In this document: one piece after another, positions 49,102 through 57,678 of the stretch
How the letters are laid out: every line of letters starts with the position of its first letter
Numbering within the stretch: the first letter of the stretch is position 1
DNA from: Opitutaceae bacterium
GTDB taxonomy: Bacteria > Verrucomicrobiota > Verrucomicrobiia > Opitutales > Opitutaceae
DNA: 64,000 nt
Direction: 5' to 3'
Assembly (NCBI GenBank): GCA_016794785.1
Contig: JAEUHC010000003.1
Coordinates: forward strand, 100,785-164,784
The notes under the pieces: model-generated
Databases searched by the model: none
What the model was told of the DNA's origin: nothing
The model's input: only the letters and a program-made list of their open reading frames with translations
Translations under genes and position numbers: made by a program

Positions 49102-50694
49102 ATGCTCAAGCGACTCCTTATCATCCTCGCGCTGATCGCCATCGTGGCGGTGCCGTTTGCGTTGCGACCCGGGCGGCCGGCCTTTGCCAAGGCCGATGAC
49201 ACGCTGGTCATCATTACCCCGCACAACGAGGCGCTTCGCTCCGAGTTTGCGCGCGGGTTTGCCGCGTGGTGGCGGGCGCGGACCGGCCGGAGCGTGGCGA
49301 TCGACTGGCGCATGGTCGGCGGCACGAGCGAGATCGCGCGCTTTCTCGAGGGCGAATATGTGACGGCGTTTGAAAACCACTGGACGCGCGAGCTGGGCCG
49401 CGCCTGGAGCGCGGAGATTCAGGCGGGGTTCCAAAACGGGCGGCTGGCGCCCGATGCACCGGCCGTGGTTCGTGAGGCCCGGGCGGCCTTCCTGGCGTCG
49501 GACATCGGCTGCGGCATCGATGTGTTTTTTGGCGGCGGCACGTATGACTTTGAGCGGCAGGCGCTGGCCGGGCGGCTGGTGGATTCGGGCGTGATGACGC
49601 GCCGGCCAGAGTGGTTCACCGAGGTGACGATTCCGCGGCGGGTGGGCGGCGAGGACTACTGGCATCCCCAAGGCCTGTGGATCGGCGCGGTGCTCAGCTC
49701 CTACGGGATTATTTTCAACCGCGATGCGCTCGCGCGCCTCGGCTTTGATCGCGAGCCCGCGCAGTGGGACGACCTCGCTGATCCGCGGCTCATCGGCGAG
49801 GTGGGCCTGGCGGATCCGACGAAGAGCGGCTCGGTGGCCAAGGCGTTTGAAAACATCATCCAGCAGCAGATGCAGCGGCGCTTGCAATCGGGCCTGCCCG
49901 AGGCGGAGGCGGTGCGTGCGGGCTGGCTTGATGGGCTGCGCCTCATTCAGCGGATCGGGGCCAACTCGCGCTACTTCACCGACACGTCGCAAAAGCCGCC
50001 GATCGATGTCGCGGCCGGCAATTGCGCGGCGGGGCTGTGCATTGATTTCTACGGCCGCCAGCAGGAGGAGGCGGTGCGCCGGCGCAACACCGTCGAGCGG
50101 GTCGGTTACGTGACGCCCGTCGGCGGATCGGTGGCGTCGGTCGATCCCGTGGCGTTGTTGCGCGGGGCGCGGCATCGCGCGGTGGCGGAGGCGTTCATCG
50201 AGTTCACCCTCTCGATGGAGGGGCAGAAGCTGTGGAATTTCCGGCCGGGCACGCCGGGCGGGCCGGAGCGATTCGCGCTGCGGCGCATGCCGGTCCGGCG
50301 GGATTTCTACACGCAGGAGGAGTGGAAGCCGCTGCGCAGCGATCCGGACGATTCGCCCTTTGTGCAGCGCGATCCGCTCGTCTATCGCGAGGCGTGGACC
50401 GGCCGGCTGTTTCGCGAAATGTCCCTCGTGATCCGCGTGATGTGCCAGGACACGCACCGCGAACTCACCGGTGCCTGGCGGGCGATCCAAGCGGCGCCGC
50501 CCGAGCGGCGGCAACGCGCGCTCGCGGCGTTGCAGGAGATGCCGTTTGCGGACTACGAGCGGGCCGGGGGCGACATCAAGCGCGCGATCACGTCGAAGAA
50601 CAAAGTCGACGAAGTGCGCCTCGCGGGGGAGCTGGGCGGGATGTTTCGCGCGCGTTACGCGGAGGCCGAGGCGATCGCGCGCAGCGAGCGCTGA
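49102..50694 (+). CDS. ABC transporter substrate-binding protein (iron(III)-type)
   Basis: 530 residues, longer than the usual 330-350. N-terminal export helix LLIILALIAIVAVPFAL. Family-1-type binding core: TLVIITPHNEALRSEFARGF, GGTSEIARFL, DVFFGGGTYDFERQ and GIIFNRDALARLG. The C-terminal 180 residues after RHRAVAEAFIEFTLSMEGQKLWN exceed the typical fold and carry helices rich in Arg/Glu/Ala. Pairs with the ATPase upstream. The next gene (rpe) is on the other strand, so no permease follows. Confidence 0.88.
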   Translation: MLKRLLIILALIAIVAVPFALRPGRPAFAKADDTLVIITPHNEALRSEFARGFAAWWRARTGRSVAIDWRMVGGTSEIARFLEGEYVTAFENHWTRELGRAWSAEIQAGFQNGRLAPDAPAVVREARAAFLASDIGCGIDVFFGGGTYDFERQALAGRLVDSGVMTRRPEWFTEVTIPRRVGGEDYWHPQGLWIGAVLSSYGIIFNRDALARLGFDREPAQWDDLADPRLIGEVGLADPTKSGSVAKAFENIIQQQMQRRLQSGLPEAEAVRAGWLDGLRLIQRIGANSRYFTDTSQKPPIDVAAGNCAAGLCIDFYGRQQEEAVRRRNTVERVGYVTPVGGSVASVDPVALLRGARHRAVAEAFIEFTLSMEGQKLWNFRPGTPGGPERFALRRMPVRRDFYTQEEWKPLRSDPDDSPFVQRDPLVYREAWTGRLFREMSLVIRVMCQDTHRELTGAWRAIQAAPPERRQRALAALQEMPFADYERAGGDIKRAITSKNKVDEVRLAGELGGMFRARYAEAEAIARSER

Positions 50695-50711
50695 GCGGAT
50701 CCTGTGATCGG

Positions 50712-51377
50712 CTATAATTTTGCGATCGCCGCAGTGTAGGCGGCTTTGTCGGGCGCGCGGAAGAACGACGTGCCGGCGACAAACGTGTCGGCCCCCGCGG
50801 CGCGGCAATCGGCTGCTGTGGCGAGATCGATGCCGCCGTCAACTTCGAGGCGGAAGCGGAGCGAGCGTTCGCGGCGCCACGTGTCAATTTGGCGGAGCTT
50901 GGGCAGCATGTCGGCGCGGAAGGCCTGGCCGCCGAAACCCGGCTGCACGGTCATCACGAGCACGAGATCGACGAGCGGGAGCACGGGCTCGATGGCGGCG
51001 GCGGGTGTGCCGGGGTTGAGCACGATGCCGCACTGGCAGCCGAGGGCGCGGATGCGGGCGAGCGCGGCGGCGTGATCGTAGGCGGGCTCGATGTGGATGC
51101 TGATCAGGTTGGAGCCGGCCTTGGCGAAGGCTTCGACGTAGCGCTGCGGCTCGGCCAGCATGAGGTGCGTGTCGAAGAACAACTTCGAACCGGCGCGGCG
51201 CAGGGCGGCGAGCGTCTCGGGCCCGAAGGTGAGGTTGGGCACGAAGTGCCCGTCCATCAGATCGAGGTGCAGCCACTGCACGCCGGCCGCCTCGACGTTG
51301 CGCGCGCTGGCGGCGAGGTTGGCGTGGTCGCCGGCGAGGAGGGAAGGGGCGAGGATGGGCGGGAGCGGCGTGGACAT
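50712..51377 (-). CDS. rpe: ribulose-phosphate 3-epimerase
   Basis: 221 residues. Interconverts ribulose 5-phosphate and xylulose 5-phosphate. TIM-barrel motifs: APSLLAGDHANL, WLHLDLMDGHFVPNLTFGP (catalytic Asp and metal ligands), VMTVQPGFGGQAF and RLEVDGGIDLATA, then GADTFVAGTSFF. Convergent with the binding-protein gene, leaving 17 bp. The YhaM-type gene lies 56 bp upstream on the same strand. Confidence 0.97.
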   Translation of the reverse strand: MSTPLPPILAPSLLAGDHANLAASARNVEAAGVQWLHLDLMDGHFVPNLTFGPETLAALRRAGSKLFFDTHLMLAEPQRYVEAFAKAGSNLISIHIEPAYDHAAALARIRALGCQCGIVLNPGTPAAAIEPVLPLVDLVLVMTVQPGFGGQAFRADMLPKLRQIDTWRRERSLRFRLEVDGGIDLATAADCRAAGADTFVAGTSFFRAPDKAAYTAAIAKL

Positions 51378-51433
51378 GCGAGTAGGCGGCGAGGATGACC
51401 CGCGGCAGGGCGCGGGCTCAACCGCGGAGTGCG

Positions 51434-52435
51434 TCACGCGGGCGGCGGCGTGAGCTTGCGCGTGAGCAGCGCGGAGTTGAGGCCGGGGAGCCGCTCGGAG
51501 AACTCGGCGTGGTCGTCGGCTTGGCGGAGCGCGCGCTGCACCATGCCCATGCGGGCATCGAGGTTGTCGATCATCGAGACGAAGACGGCCTCGGGGGTGG
51601 CGGCATAGACGGCCGCGCCCCACTCGGGTTCGCCTTGGTGCGAGAGGATGATGTGCTCGAGGCGCTCCAGGCGGTCGGCGTCGAGCTTGGCCTTGATGCC
51701 GTGCTTGCGCGCGAGCTGGTAGCCGAGCACGACGTGGCCTTGGAGGATGCCGCGGCGGCTGCGTTTGGTGGCGAGCGTGCCCTCGTATTCGATGGCCTTG
51801 CCGGTGTCGTGCAGGAGGATGCCCGCGAGCGCGAGATCGGCGTCCACCTCCGGGTAGATCGGCAGCAGCGCGCGGCAGGCGCGCGCCATGTGGACAGTGT
51901 GCTCGAGCAGGCCGTGGCGATAGGCGTGGTGCATCGCGACGGCGGCGGGCGACCAACGGAAGGTCTCGCCGATCTCGTCAAACACACCGCGGACCGTCGC
52001 GCGCAGTTCGACGAGGCTGATCGCGTCGATGAAGGAAGAAAACTCGGTCCAGAGTTCGTCGGCGTTTTCGGGCGCGAGCTCGACGAGGTTGTCGATCAGG
52101 CCCGGAGCGCCGAGTTCGTCCTCCTTCAGCGCCTGCGCCTTGTTGATGCGCGGGGAGAGCCGGGCGTTGTAGTATTCGACCTTGCCCTCGATGCGCACGA
52201 CGGCGCCTTCGCCGGAGGATTTGAAAACGTCGAAGACGGGGCTGTCGCCAAAGATGGTGCAGCCGAAGGAGCCGTGGCGGTCGCCGAGCTCCGCGCTGAG
52301 GAAGGTGTTGCCGTTGGCCGCGGTCTTGGCGGCGAGTTTTTTCACGACGAGCAGGGCGGCGAAGGGGCGGCCGTTGGCCTCGGTGCCGAGCGCCTTGAGA
52401 TCGCGGACGGAGGAGAGCATGGGCGAGTCAGGCAT
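51434..52435 (-). CDS. YhaM-type 3'-5' exoribonuclease (OB fold + HD domain)
   Basis: 333 residues. An N-terminal OB-fold (about 15-105; FAALLVVKKLAAKTAANGNTF, VVRIEGKVEYYNARLS) is followed by an HD phosphohydrolase domain (HGLLEHTVHMARACRAL, LALAGILLHDTGKAIEY, LEHIILSHQG). This pair of domains is that of YhaM/CBF1, which trims RNA 3' ends. Its start overlaps the isochorismatase-like stop by 8 bp, so the two are co-translated. Confidence 0.92.
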   Translation of the reverse strand: MPDSPMLSSVRDLKALGTEANGRPFAALLVVKKLAAKTAANGNTFLSAELGDRHGSFGCTIFGDSPVFDVFKSSGEGAVVRIEGKVEYYNARLSPRINKAQALKEDELGAPGLIDNLVELAPENADELWTEFSSFIDAISLVELRATVRGVFDEIGETFRWSPAAVAMHHAYRHGLLEHTVHMARACRALLPIYPEVDADLALAGILLHDTGKAIEYEGTLATKRSRRGILQGHVVLGYQLARKHGIKAKLDADRLERLEHIILSHQGEPEWGAAVYAATPEAVFVSMIDNLDARMGMVQRALRQADDHAEFSERLPGLNSALLTRKLTPPPA

Positions 52436-52994
52436 GGGATTTTACGAGCGCGGTGTAGGTTTTGAAGAAGGGATGCCGCACGTCGCCGAGCAGCGCGTAG
52501 AAGACAGTCTCGGCGGGCAGGAAGTGGACTCCGGCGCGGGCGAGAGCCGCGAGGCACGCCTGCGCATCGTCGGTGCGGCGCGCGCCGACGGCATCGCTCA
52601 GGACGGTGACGTGCAGGCCGGCGGCTTTGGCGGCGAGCGCGGTCTGGTAGATGCAGACGGGCGTCTCCAGTCCGCAAAGCAGCAGATGGCCGAGGGCACG
52701 CTCGTCGAGCAACTCAGCGCGAATGCGCTCGTCGCCCAAGGCGGAGAAAGCGGTCTTGGCCCATGCCGGGGCCTGTGGCGCGAGTGCGCGGAGTTCGGGC
52801 GCAGTGGCGCCGAGCTTTTCCGGGACTTGCTCGGTAAACGCCACGGGCAGGCCGAGCCCGGTGGCCGCGGCGATGGCAAACGCGCACCGGCGCTGGAGCC
52901 GTGGGCCGTTCTCCATCGCCGCGATGAACTTCGGTTGCAGATCGACGCACAGGAGGAGCGTGTCGGCAGAATCGGGGGAGTTCGGGGCGGACAT
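52428..52994 (-). CDS. isochorismatase-family cysteine hydrolase
   Basis: 188 residues. The catalytic triad of the family is visible: Asp18 (LLCVDLQPKF), Lys80 (WAKTAFSAL) and Cys114 (LCGLETPVCIYQTAL). The short single-domain form is common and acts on diverse amides or enol ethers. Co-location with the exoribonuclease does not fit a menaquinone or siderophore role. Substrate unknown. Confidence 0.92.
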   Translation of the reverse strand: MSAPNSPDSADTLLLCVDLQPKFIAAMENGPRLQRRCAFAIAAATGLGLPVAFTEQVPEKLGATAPELRALAPQAPAWAKTAFSALGDERIRAELLDERALGHLLLCGLETPVCIYQTALAAKAAGLHVTVLSDAVGARRTDDAQACLAALARAGVHFLPAETVFYALLGDVRHPFFKTYTALVKSHA

Positions 52995-53056
52995 GCGGTG
53001 GGCGAGGACGGGAAAGTGCTAGCGTCCGCCGAGAGCGAGAGTAAACAGGAAAGCCC

Positions 53057-53611
53057 ATGGAAATGCATCTCCAGCCGCTCGCGACCACGTGCTTCGTCTC
53101 CGGCGAACCCTTCGCCGAGGGCGCGCGCGTCGCGAGCTATCTGGTGCGGGTGGGCGCGGCCCTCGAGATCGTGCGCCACGATGTGCTGGAGGCGCATACG
53201 GCGGGCTTTGCGCCGGAGGGCTTCGTGGCGTGCTCGTGGGTGCAGGCCTACAAGCCGCGCCGCGCCGGGGAAAACGCCGACCGCGCGCTCAAGCTCACGG
53301 CCGAGAATCTCTTCGTCGCCCTCGCCGATCCCACGACGGAGCCGACGCCGGAGAACACGCGGCTCGTGCAATTCCTCGCGCTGATGCTCGAACGGAAACG
53401 CGTCCTGCGTCCGCGCGGTCTCAGCGCCGACGGAGCGCGCCACCGCTACGAGCACGCGAAGTCGAAGGCGATTTTCGAGGTGCCGGTGGGCGAGCTGACG
53501 CCGGAATTTTTCGTCGCCGTGCAGGAGCAGCTCAGCGTGCTGGTGGGCGAACCGAAGCCCAAGGCCGAGGCTCCGGCTGCGCCGGCCGCCGAAGCGGCCA
53601 CGGCGAGCTGA
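53057..53611 (+). CDS. hypothetical protein
   Basis: 184 residues, no family recognised. AGGA lies 10 bases before the ATG as a ribosome site. The N-terminus has a CFVSGEPFAEGARVASYLVR stretch, similar in shape to small treble-clef-like or beta domains. The middle (SRLVQFLALMLERKRVLR-like region) is helical with basic residues. The C-terminal 25 residues are Ala/Pro/Lys-rich. Soluble, no signal peptide. Located between divergent isochorismatase and convergent hisF. Likely a conserved protein of this lineage. Confidence 0.75.
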   Translation: MEMHLQPLATTCFVSGEPFAEGARVASYLVRVGAALEIVRHDVLEAHTAGFAPEGFVACSWVQAYKPRRAGENADRALKLTAENLFVALADPTTEPTPENTRLVQFLALMLERKRVLRPRGLSADGARHRYEHAKSKAIFEVPVGELTPEFFVAVQEQLSVLVGEPKPKAEAPAAPAAEAATAS

Positions 53612-53614
53612 GGT

Positions 53615-54376
53615 TCAGCGCCGCACGGGCACGCCGCGGGTGGCGAGGTGGTTTTTCACCTGCCCGATCGTGAAGGTGCCGAAGTGAAACAGGCTCGCGG
53701 CGAGCACGGCGCTCGCGCGGCCCTGATCGAGGACATCGGCGAAATGATCGAGGGTGCCGGCGCCGCCGCTGGCGATGACGGGGACGCTGACGGCATCGCT
53801 GACGGCGCGCGTGAGCGGGCAGTCGTAGCCGGCCTTCGTCCCATCGGCATCCATGCTCGTGAGCAGGATTTCGCCGGCTCCCAGCCCCACGGCGCGCGTC
53901 GCCCACGCGACGGCGTCGAGCTCCGTGCGGTTGCGACCGCCGTGGGTGTAAACGCGCCACGACTTCCCGTCGGGTTCGCGCTTGGCGTCGATGGCGACGA
54001 CAATGCACTGCGCGCCGAACCGATCGGAGGCGGCGCGGATAAGTTCGGGATCCTTGATCGCGGCGGTGTTGAGCGAGACTTTGTCGGCGCCGCTCTTCAG
54101 CATCGCCTCAATGTCGGCCACGGTGCGCAGGCCGCCGCCGACGGTGAGCGGCATGAAGCACTGCTCAGCCGTCGCGGCGACGACGTCGTGCATGATGCCG
54201 CGGTTGTCGCTCGAGGCGGTGATGTCGAGGAAGACGAGTTCGTCGGCCCCCTGCGCGTCGTAGGCCTTGGCGCACTGCACGGGATCGCCAGCGTCGCGGA
54301 GCTGCTGGAACTTCACGCCTTTGACGACGCGGCCGGCGTTGACGTCGAGGCAGGGGATGATGCGGCGGCTCAACAT
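53615..54376 (-). CDS. hisF: imidazole glycerol phosphate synthase cyclase subunit
   Basis: 253 residues. With HisH makes imidazole glycerol phosphate and AICAR in histidine synthesis. Catalytic Asp in [15 protein letters not shown] and Asp in [11 protein letters not shown]; phosphate sites [13 protein letters not shown] and [13 protein letters not shown]. No other his gene is adjacent. The start codon lies in the edge of an ATTTTCGA repeat block and no Shine-Dalgarno sequence is visible before it. Confidence 0.97.
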   Translation of the reverse strand: MLSRRIIPCLDVNAGRVVKGVKFQQLRDAGDPVQCAKAYDAQGADELVFLDITASSDNRGIMHDVVAATAEQCFMPLTVGGGLRTVADIEAMLKSGADKVSLNTAAIKDPELIRAASDRFGAQCIVVAIDAKREPDGKSWRVYTHGGRNRTELDAVAWATRAVGLGAGEILLTSMDADGTKAGYDCPLTRAVSDAVSVPVIASGGAGTLDHFADVLDQGRASAVLAASLFHFGTFTIGQVKNHLATRGVPVRR

Positions 54377-54462
54377 TTTCGATTTTCGATTTTCGATTTT
54401 CGATTCCGGGAAATCGTGGCGATGCCGCCAATCGAAAATCGAGAATCAAAAATCGAAAATCC
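54375..54462. repeat. inverted ATTTTCGA repeat block upstream of hisF
   Basis: Four head-to-tail ATTTTCG units (from 54375) face the reversed units ATCGAAAATCGAGAATC and AAAATCGAAAATC (54430-54461) around a GC-rich centre. It fills the whole gap between hisF and the stop of the 586-residue gene. Far more AT-rich than its surroundings. Confidence 0.85.
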
Positions 54463-56223
54463 TCACGTGTCCATGTGCGCGACGTCGGGCTCGAAGTTCA
54501 CCGCGAAGCGGTAAACATGGCCGGGCCGCATGATCAGCGGGTGATCGCGCACGAGGTATTGGAGGTAGTGGACCTTGCCGTAATTGGTGCGGTAGGTCGG
54601 GTCGGCGCTGACGACCTCGGTGTCCAGCCATGCGCCCTGGAAGTCATCCTTGGCGACGCTGCAGCGGTGGCCCTGCGGCCCGAGCGAGAGGGCGCCGGTC
54701 ACGTGATACTTCGAGTGCGGCGCGGCGATGGCCAGGCAGTAGCGGAATTTGTCGAGCGTGACCTGCTGCTTCACGGTGTAGGCGAATTCGACGCCGATTT
54801 TGTTGCCGGCGAAATTCCACTGCACCTTCACGCTGCCGAGGCCCTTCACGAACTCCTCCTTGGTGTTGATGAGTTCGGGCTGCTCGTAGCGGAAATAGAA
54901 GCTGTTGCGCAGGCCGAGGCCGGTGACGCAGTTCTTGCCGTAGAAGGACGGGAGCGTGACCTGATCGCCGAAGGTGAGCTCGGGGAGCATCACGGGCAGA
55001 TAGATGTTGTTCGGCCAGTCAAAGATGCCCGGGCAGTGCGGAAACGCGAGCGAGTCCGCGGTCAACTTCGAGCCGGAGCTGATCAGCGGGATCTGGAGGT
55101 GGAGGCCGGACTCAGGGTCGCGGTAGAGGAAGAGACCCTGTTCCTTGCGGTTGGACTTGTCGAAGATGACGAAGCGGCCGGTCGTCTTGGGCGGCTCGAC
55201 GCGCGGCGCGCCCGAGGGCATCTGGATGGTCTTGGCGAGGCGGGACCACTGGCAGAGGTAGCGCGCGGCGTCGAAATTGGCCATGCGCGTGGTGTGCGGC
55301 GTGTAGGCGGTGCGCTCGGCGTCGCGGAGATCGAGGAAGCCGTGCTCCTGATCGAGGTAGGTCGCGTAGAAAAACATGAACAGCCGGCGCAGGATGTCGT
55401 AGTATTTGACCTTCTGGTCCTCGGGCACCCAGCCGTCGCGCAGGCCCTGCAGAATGAGGCTGATGCAGTGCATCTGGCCATAGGCGCCGGCGGCGCGGCC
55501 AAAAGCCCAGCCGAGCCCGTCGTGGCGGACGAGGTCGGGCATCATCTTGATGTATTTCTCGGCGTAGGTGCGGAGAGTGGGCAGTTTGCGCTCACGCACG
55601 CCGCTGTTGGCGTGGAGCTGCAGGGCGGAACGGACGAAGACAAACGTCATCACGCCGTAGAGATTGAAGTTGCCGCCGAGGCCCGCCGTCGAGTCGTCGA
55701 AGAAGCCAGAGGAGCTGGTCTGCCCAACGCGATCGCACATGCGCTCGATGAGGCGCGAGGTCTCGTCCTTCTTGGAGAGACCGAGGGAGAAGCGAGCGAC
55801 GGCCTTGGCGATGTTGAACGCCTGCCAGTGGTTGTCGTAGTCGCTGCGATGGAGGAGGGACTTGTCGATGCGCTGCTGGGTCTCCTCGACGAGGCGCTCC
55901 CAGACGGGGTTGCGCTCCTTGGACGGGCCGAAGGCGAGCAGGCCGAGCGCGGCGTAGGCGAGGCCGTTCTCCGCCGCGGGCTCGGTGAACATCTGCGCCG
56001 TGATGCAGCGGGCGGCGAGGTCCACGAGGTCGTGGCCCTTGAGAGTGGTCTCGCCGGTCGCACGGTAGAATTCTCCGAGGGCGAAGGCGACGTGGCCGGG
56101 TTCGTCGGGGCGCGATTGCTCGCCGTTGGCGGGGAGAATCGTGCCATCGGGTTGAATCGACTCGAGGTTGTGGGCCAACATCGATCGGGCCATGTCGAGG
56201 CACTGCTCGGAAAAACTATGCAT
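54463..56223 (-). CDS. unrecognised 586-residue protein (helical barrel plus beta domain shape)
   Basis: No signal peptide or membrane helix. The N-terminal ~330 residues look like an alpha-helical toroid with repeating aromatic and histidine-bearing helices (DEPGHVAFALGEFYRATGE, NHWQAFNIAKAVARFSLG, GLGWAFGRAAGAYGQMHCISLILQG). The C-terminal ~250 residues are beta-rich (YYLPV-like, KVQWNFAGNKIGVEFAYTVKQ). This layout resembles polysaccharide lyases or glycosidases with an (alpha/alpha) barrel, but catalytic residues cannot be assigned. Upstream of hisF on the same strand; rho lies 104 bp upstream. Confidence 0.75.
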   Translation of the reverse strand: MHSFSEQCLDMARSMLAHNLESIQPDGTILPANGEQSRPDEPGHVAFALGEFYRATGETTLKGHDLVDLAARCITAQMFTEPAAENGLAYAALGLLAFGPSKERNPVWERLVEETQQRIDKSLLHRSDYDNHWQAFNIAKAVARFSLGLSKKDETSRLIERMCDRVGQTSSSGFFDDSTAGLGGNFNLYGVMTFVFVRSALQLHANSGVRERKLPTLRTYAEKYIKMMPDLVRHDGLGWAFGRAAGAYGQMHCISLILQGLRDGWVPEDQKVKYYDILRRLFMFFYATYLDQEHGFLDLRDAERTAYTPHTTRMANFDAARYLCQWSRLAKTIQMPSGAPRVEPPKTTGRFVIFDKSNRKEQGLFLYRDPESGLHLQIPLISSGSKLTADSLAFPHCPGIFDWPNNIYLPVMLPELTFGDQVTLPSFYGKNCVTGLGLRNSFYFRYEQPELINTKEEFVKGLGSVKVQWNFAGNKIGVEFAYTVKQQVTLDKFRYCLAIAAPHSKYHVTGALSLGPQGHRCSVAKDDFQGAWLDTEVVSADPTYRTNYGKVHYLQYLVRDHPLIMRPGHVYRFAVNFEPDVAHMDT

Positions 56224-56327
56224 GCGTGGTTGGGCTGGTGGCGAGACCGGACGCTCGGCGTCCGAAAAGGAAACGAATGAATCTCAGGAGATTCGGGGGA
56301 GGAGCAAGAGGGAAGTTCGGGACCGGG

Positions 56328-57572
56328 TCAGCGGGCGATGAGTTTGAGGAACTCCGCGTTGGTCTTTGTCTTTGAGAGACGGGCGATCATGGTGTCGGTG
56401 GCTTCCTCGATCTTCTGCTGCACGAGGGCGCGGCGGAAGAAGTGGATGCCCTCAAGGGTCTTGGCGTCGATTAGGAGCTCTTCCTTGCGCGTGCCGCTGG
56501 CGGCGACGTTGATGGCGGGCCAGAGACGCATCTCGGCGCACTTGCGGTCGAGGACGAGCTCCATGTTGCCAGTGCCCTTGAACTCCTGGAAGATCACGTC
56601 GTCCATGCGGCTGCCGGTCTCGACGAGCACGCTGGCGATGATGGTGAGCGAGCCGGCCTCCTCGGTCTTGCGCGCGGAGGCGAAGAGCTGGCGCGGCTTT
56701 TCGAGGGCGCGCACGTCGAGGCCGCCGGAGCCGGTGCGGCCGGAGTTCTTGGCGGTGTTGTGCGCGCGGGCGAGGCGCGTGATCGAATCGACGAAAAGCA
56801 CGACATCGCGGCCGGCCTCGACGAGGCGCTTGGCGCGCTCGATGCAGAGATCGGCGATGCGGATATGGTTTTCGATTTGCTCGTCGTTGGACGAGGCCCA
56901 CACCTCGGCGGCGGGGACGCTGCGCTTGAAGTCGGTTACTTCCTCCGGGCGCTCGTCCACGAGGAGGATCATGACTTTGCACTCGGGGTTGTTCTCGAGG
57001 ACGCCGAGCGCCATGTCGCGGAGCAGGGTGGTCTTGCCGGTGCGGGGCGGGGCGACGATGAGGCCGCGGGTGCCCTTGCCGATCGGGCAGAAGAGATCGA
57101 CGGCGCGGGTCGTGAGGCGGCCGTCCTTCATTTCCATCTTTAGAAACTGATTCGGCGAGATGGTCGTGAGGGTGGTGAACTCGAAGAGCGCGCGGCGTTC
57201 CTCCAGTTTCACTCCATCGACGGTCTCGATGAACCGCATCTTCGGATTGGGGAAACGCCCGTCAGGCGGGAACGCCGTGCCGCCGATCATGGAGCCGGCG
57301 CGCAGCTTGAAGCGGCGGATGAGTTCCTTGGGGACAAAGGGGTCGGTCGGCCTGCGTTTGCAGCCGCGGCTCACGTCGAGTAGCTGGCCATTGCCGCCGC
57401 GCTGCTGATCGACGTCGAGCAGGCCTTCGACGCGAATCGTCTCGATCGGCGGAGGGCCGGCGGGAGCCACAGCAGGTGCTTGGGCCGCGGTGGCGGCGGG
57501 GTTGGTATCAGCCGGCGTGGGTGCAGCGGCTACAGGTGTGTCCGCTGTGGCGGACGCAGGTTTCTTTTCCAT
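56328..57572 (-). CDS. rho: transcription termination factor Rho
   Basis: 414 residues from ATG 57572. An N-terminal Ala/Pro/Thr-rich stretch (about 1-40) replaces part of the usual N-terminal helix domain. RNA-binding cold-shock-like domain follows (IRVEGLLDVDQQRGGNGQLLD, RRFKLRAGSMIGG). ATPase with Walker A LIVAPPRTGKTTLL, Walker B VVLFVDSITRLARAHN and the R-loop/Q-loop regions (TGSGGLDVRALEKPRQLFASARK, GSLTIIASVLVETGSRMDDVI). Normal catalytic core. Divergent from acs. Confidence 0.97.
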   Translation of the reverse strand: MEKKPASATADTPVAAAPTPADTNPAATAAQAPAVAPAGPPPIETIRVEGLLDVDQQRGGNGQLLDVSRGCKRRPTDPFVPKELIRRFKLRAGSMIGGTAFPPDGRFPNPKMRFIETVDGVKLEERRALFEFTTLTTISPNQFLKMEMKDGRLTTRAVDLFCPIGKGTRGLIVAPPRTGKTTLLRDMALGVLENNPECKVMILLVDERPEEVTDFKRSVPAAEVWASSNDEQIENHIRIADLCIERAKRLVEAGRDVVLFVDSITRLARAHNTAKNSGRTGSGGLDVRALEKPRQLFASARKTEEAGSLTIIASVLVETGSRMDDVIFQEFKGTGNMELVLDRKCAEMRLWPAINVAASGTRKEELLIDAKTLEGIHFFRRALVQQKIEEATDTMIARLSKTKTNAEFLKLIAR

Positions 57573-57678
57573 ACGGTGCAATGAGGTGAGACGGACGCGT
57601 CCCGGTGCTTGACGCTTGAAACTCAGGACGGGATAAGAGCCGCGATTTGCGACCTTAAACCCTAAACCGACACGCAAC

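Noticed and set aside
47959..50808. A 949-codon reverse frame over the ABC transporter pair
   Set aside because: Arg/His/Pro/Leu-rich shadow. The forward genes have complete ATPase and binding-protein motifs.
52428..52994. A menaquinone or siderophore isochorismatase
   Set aside because: Only the general cysteine-hydrolase triad is seen, in a single-domain short form next to an RNase gene; the substrate cannot be inferred from the family name.
54375..54462. CRISPR or tandem satellite at the ATTTTCGA units
   Set aside because: Units are about 8 bases without spacers and face each other as an inverted pair, so it is a short repeat block only.
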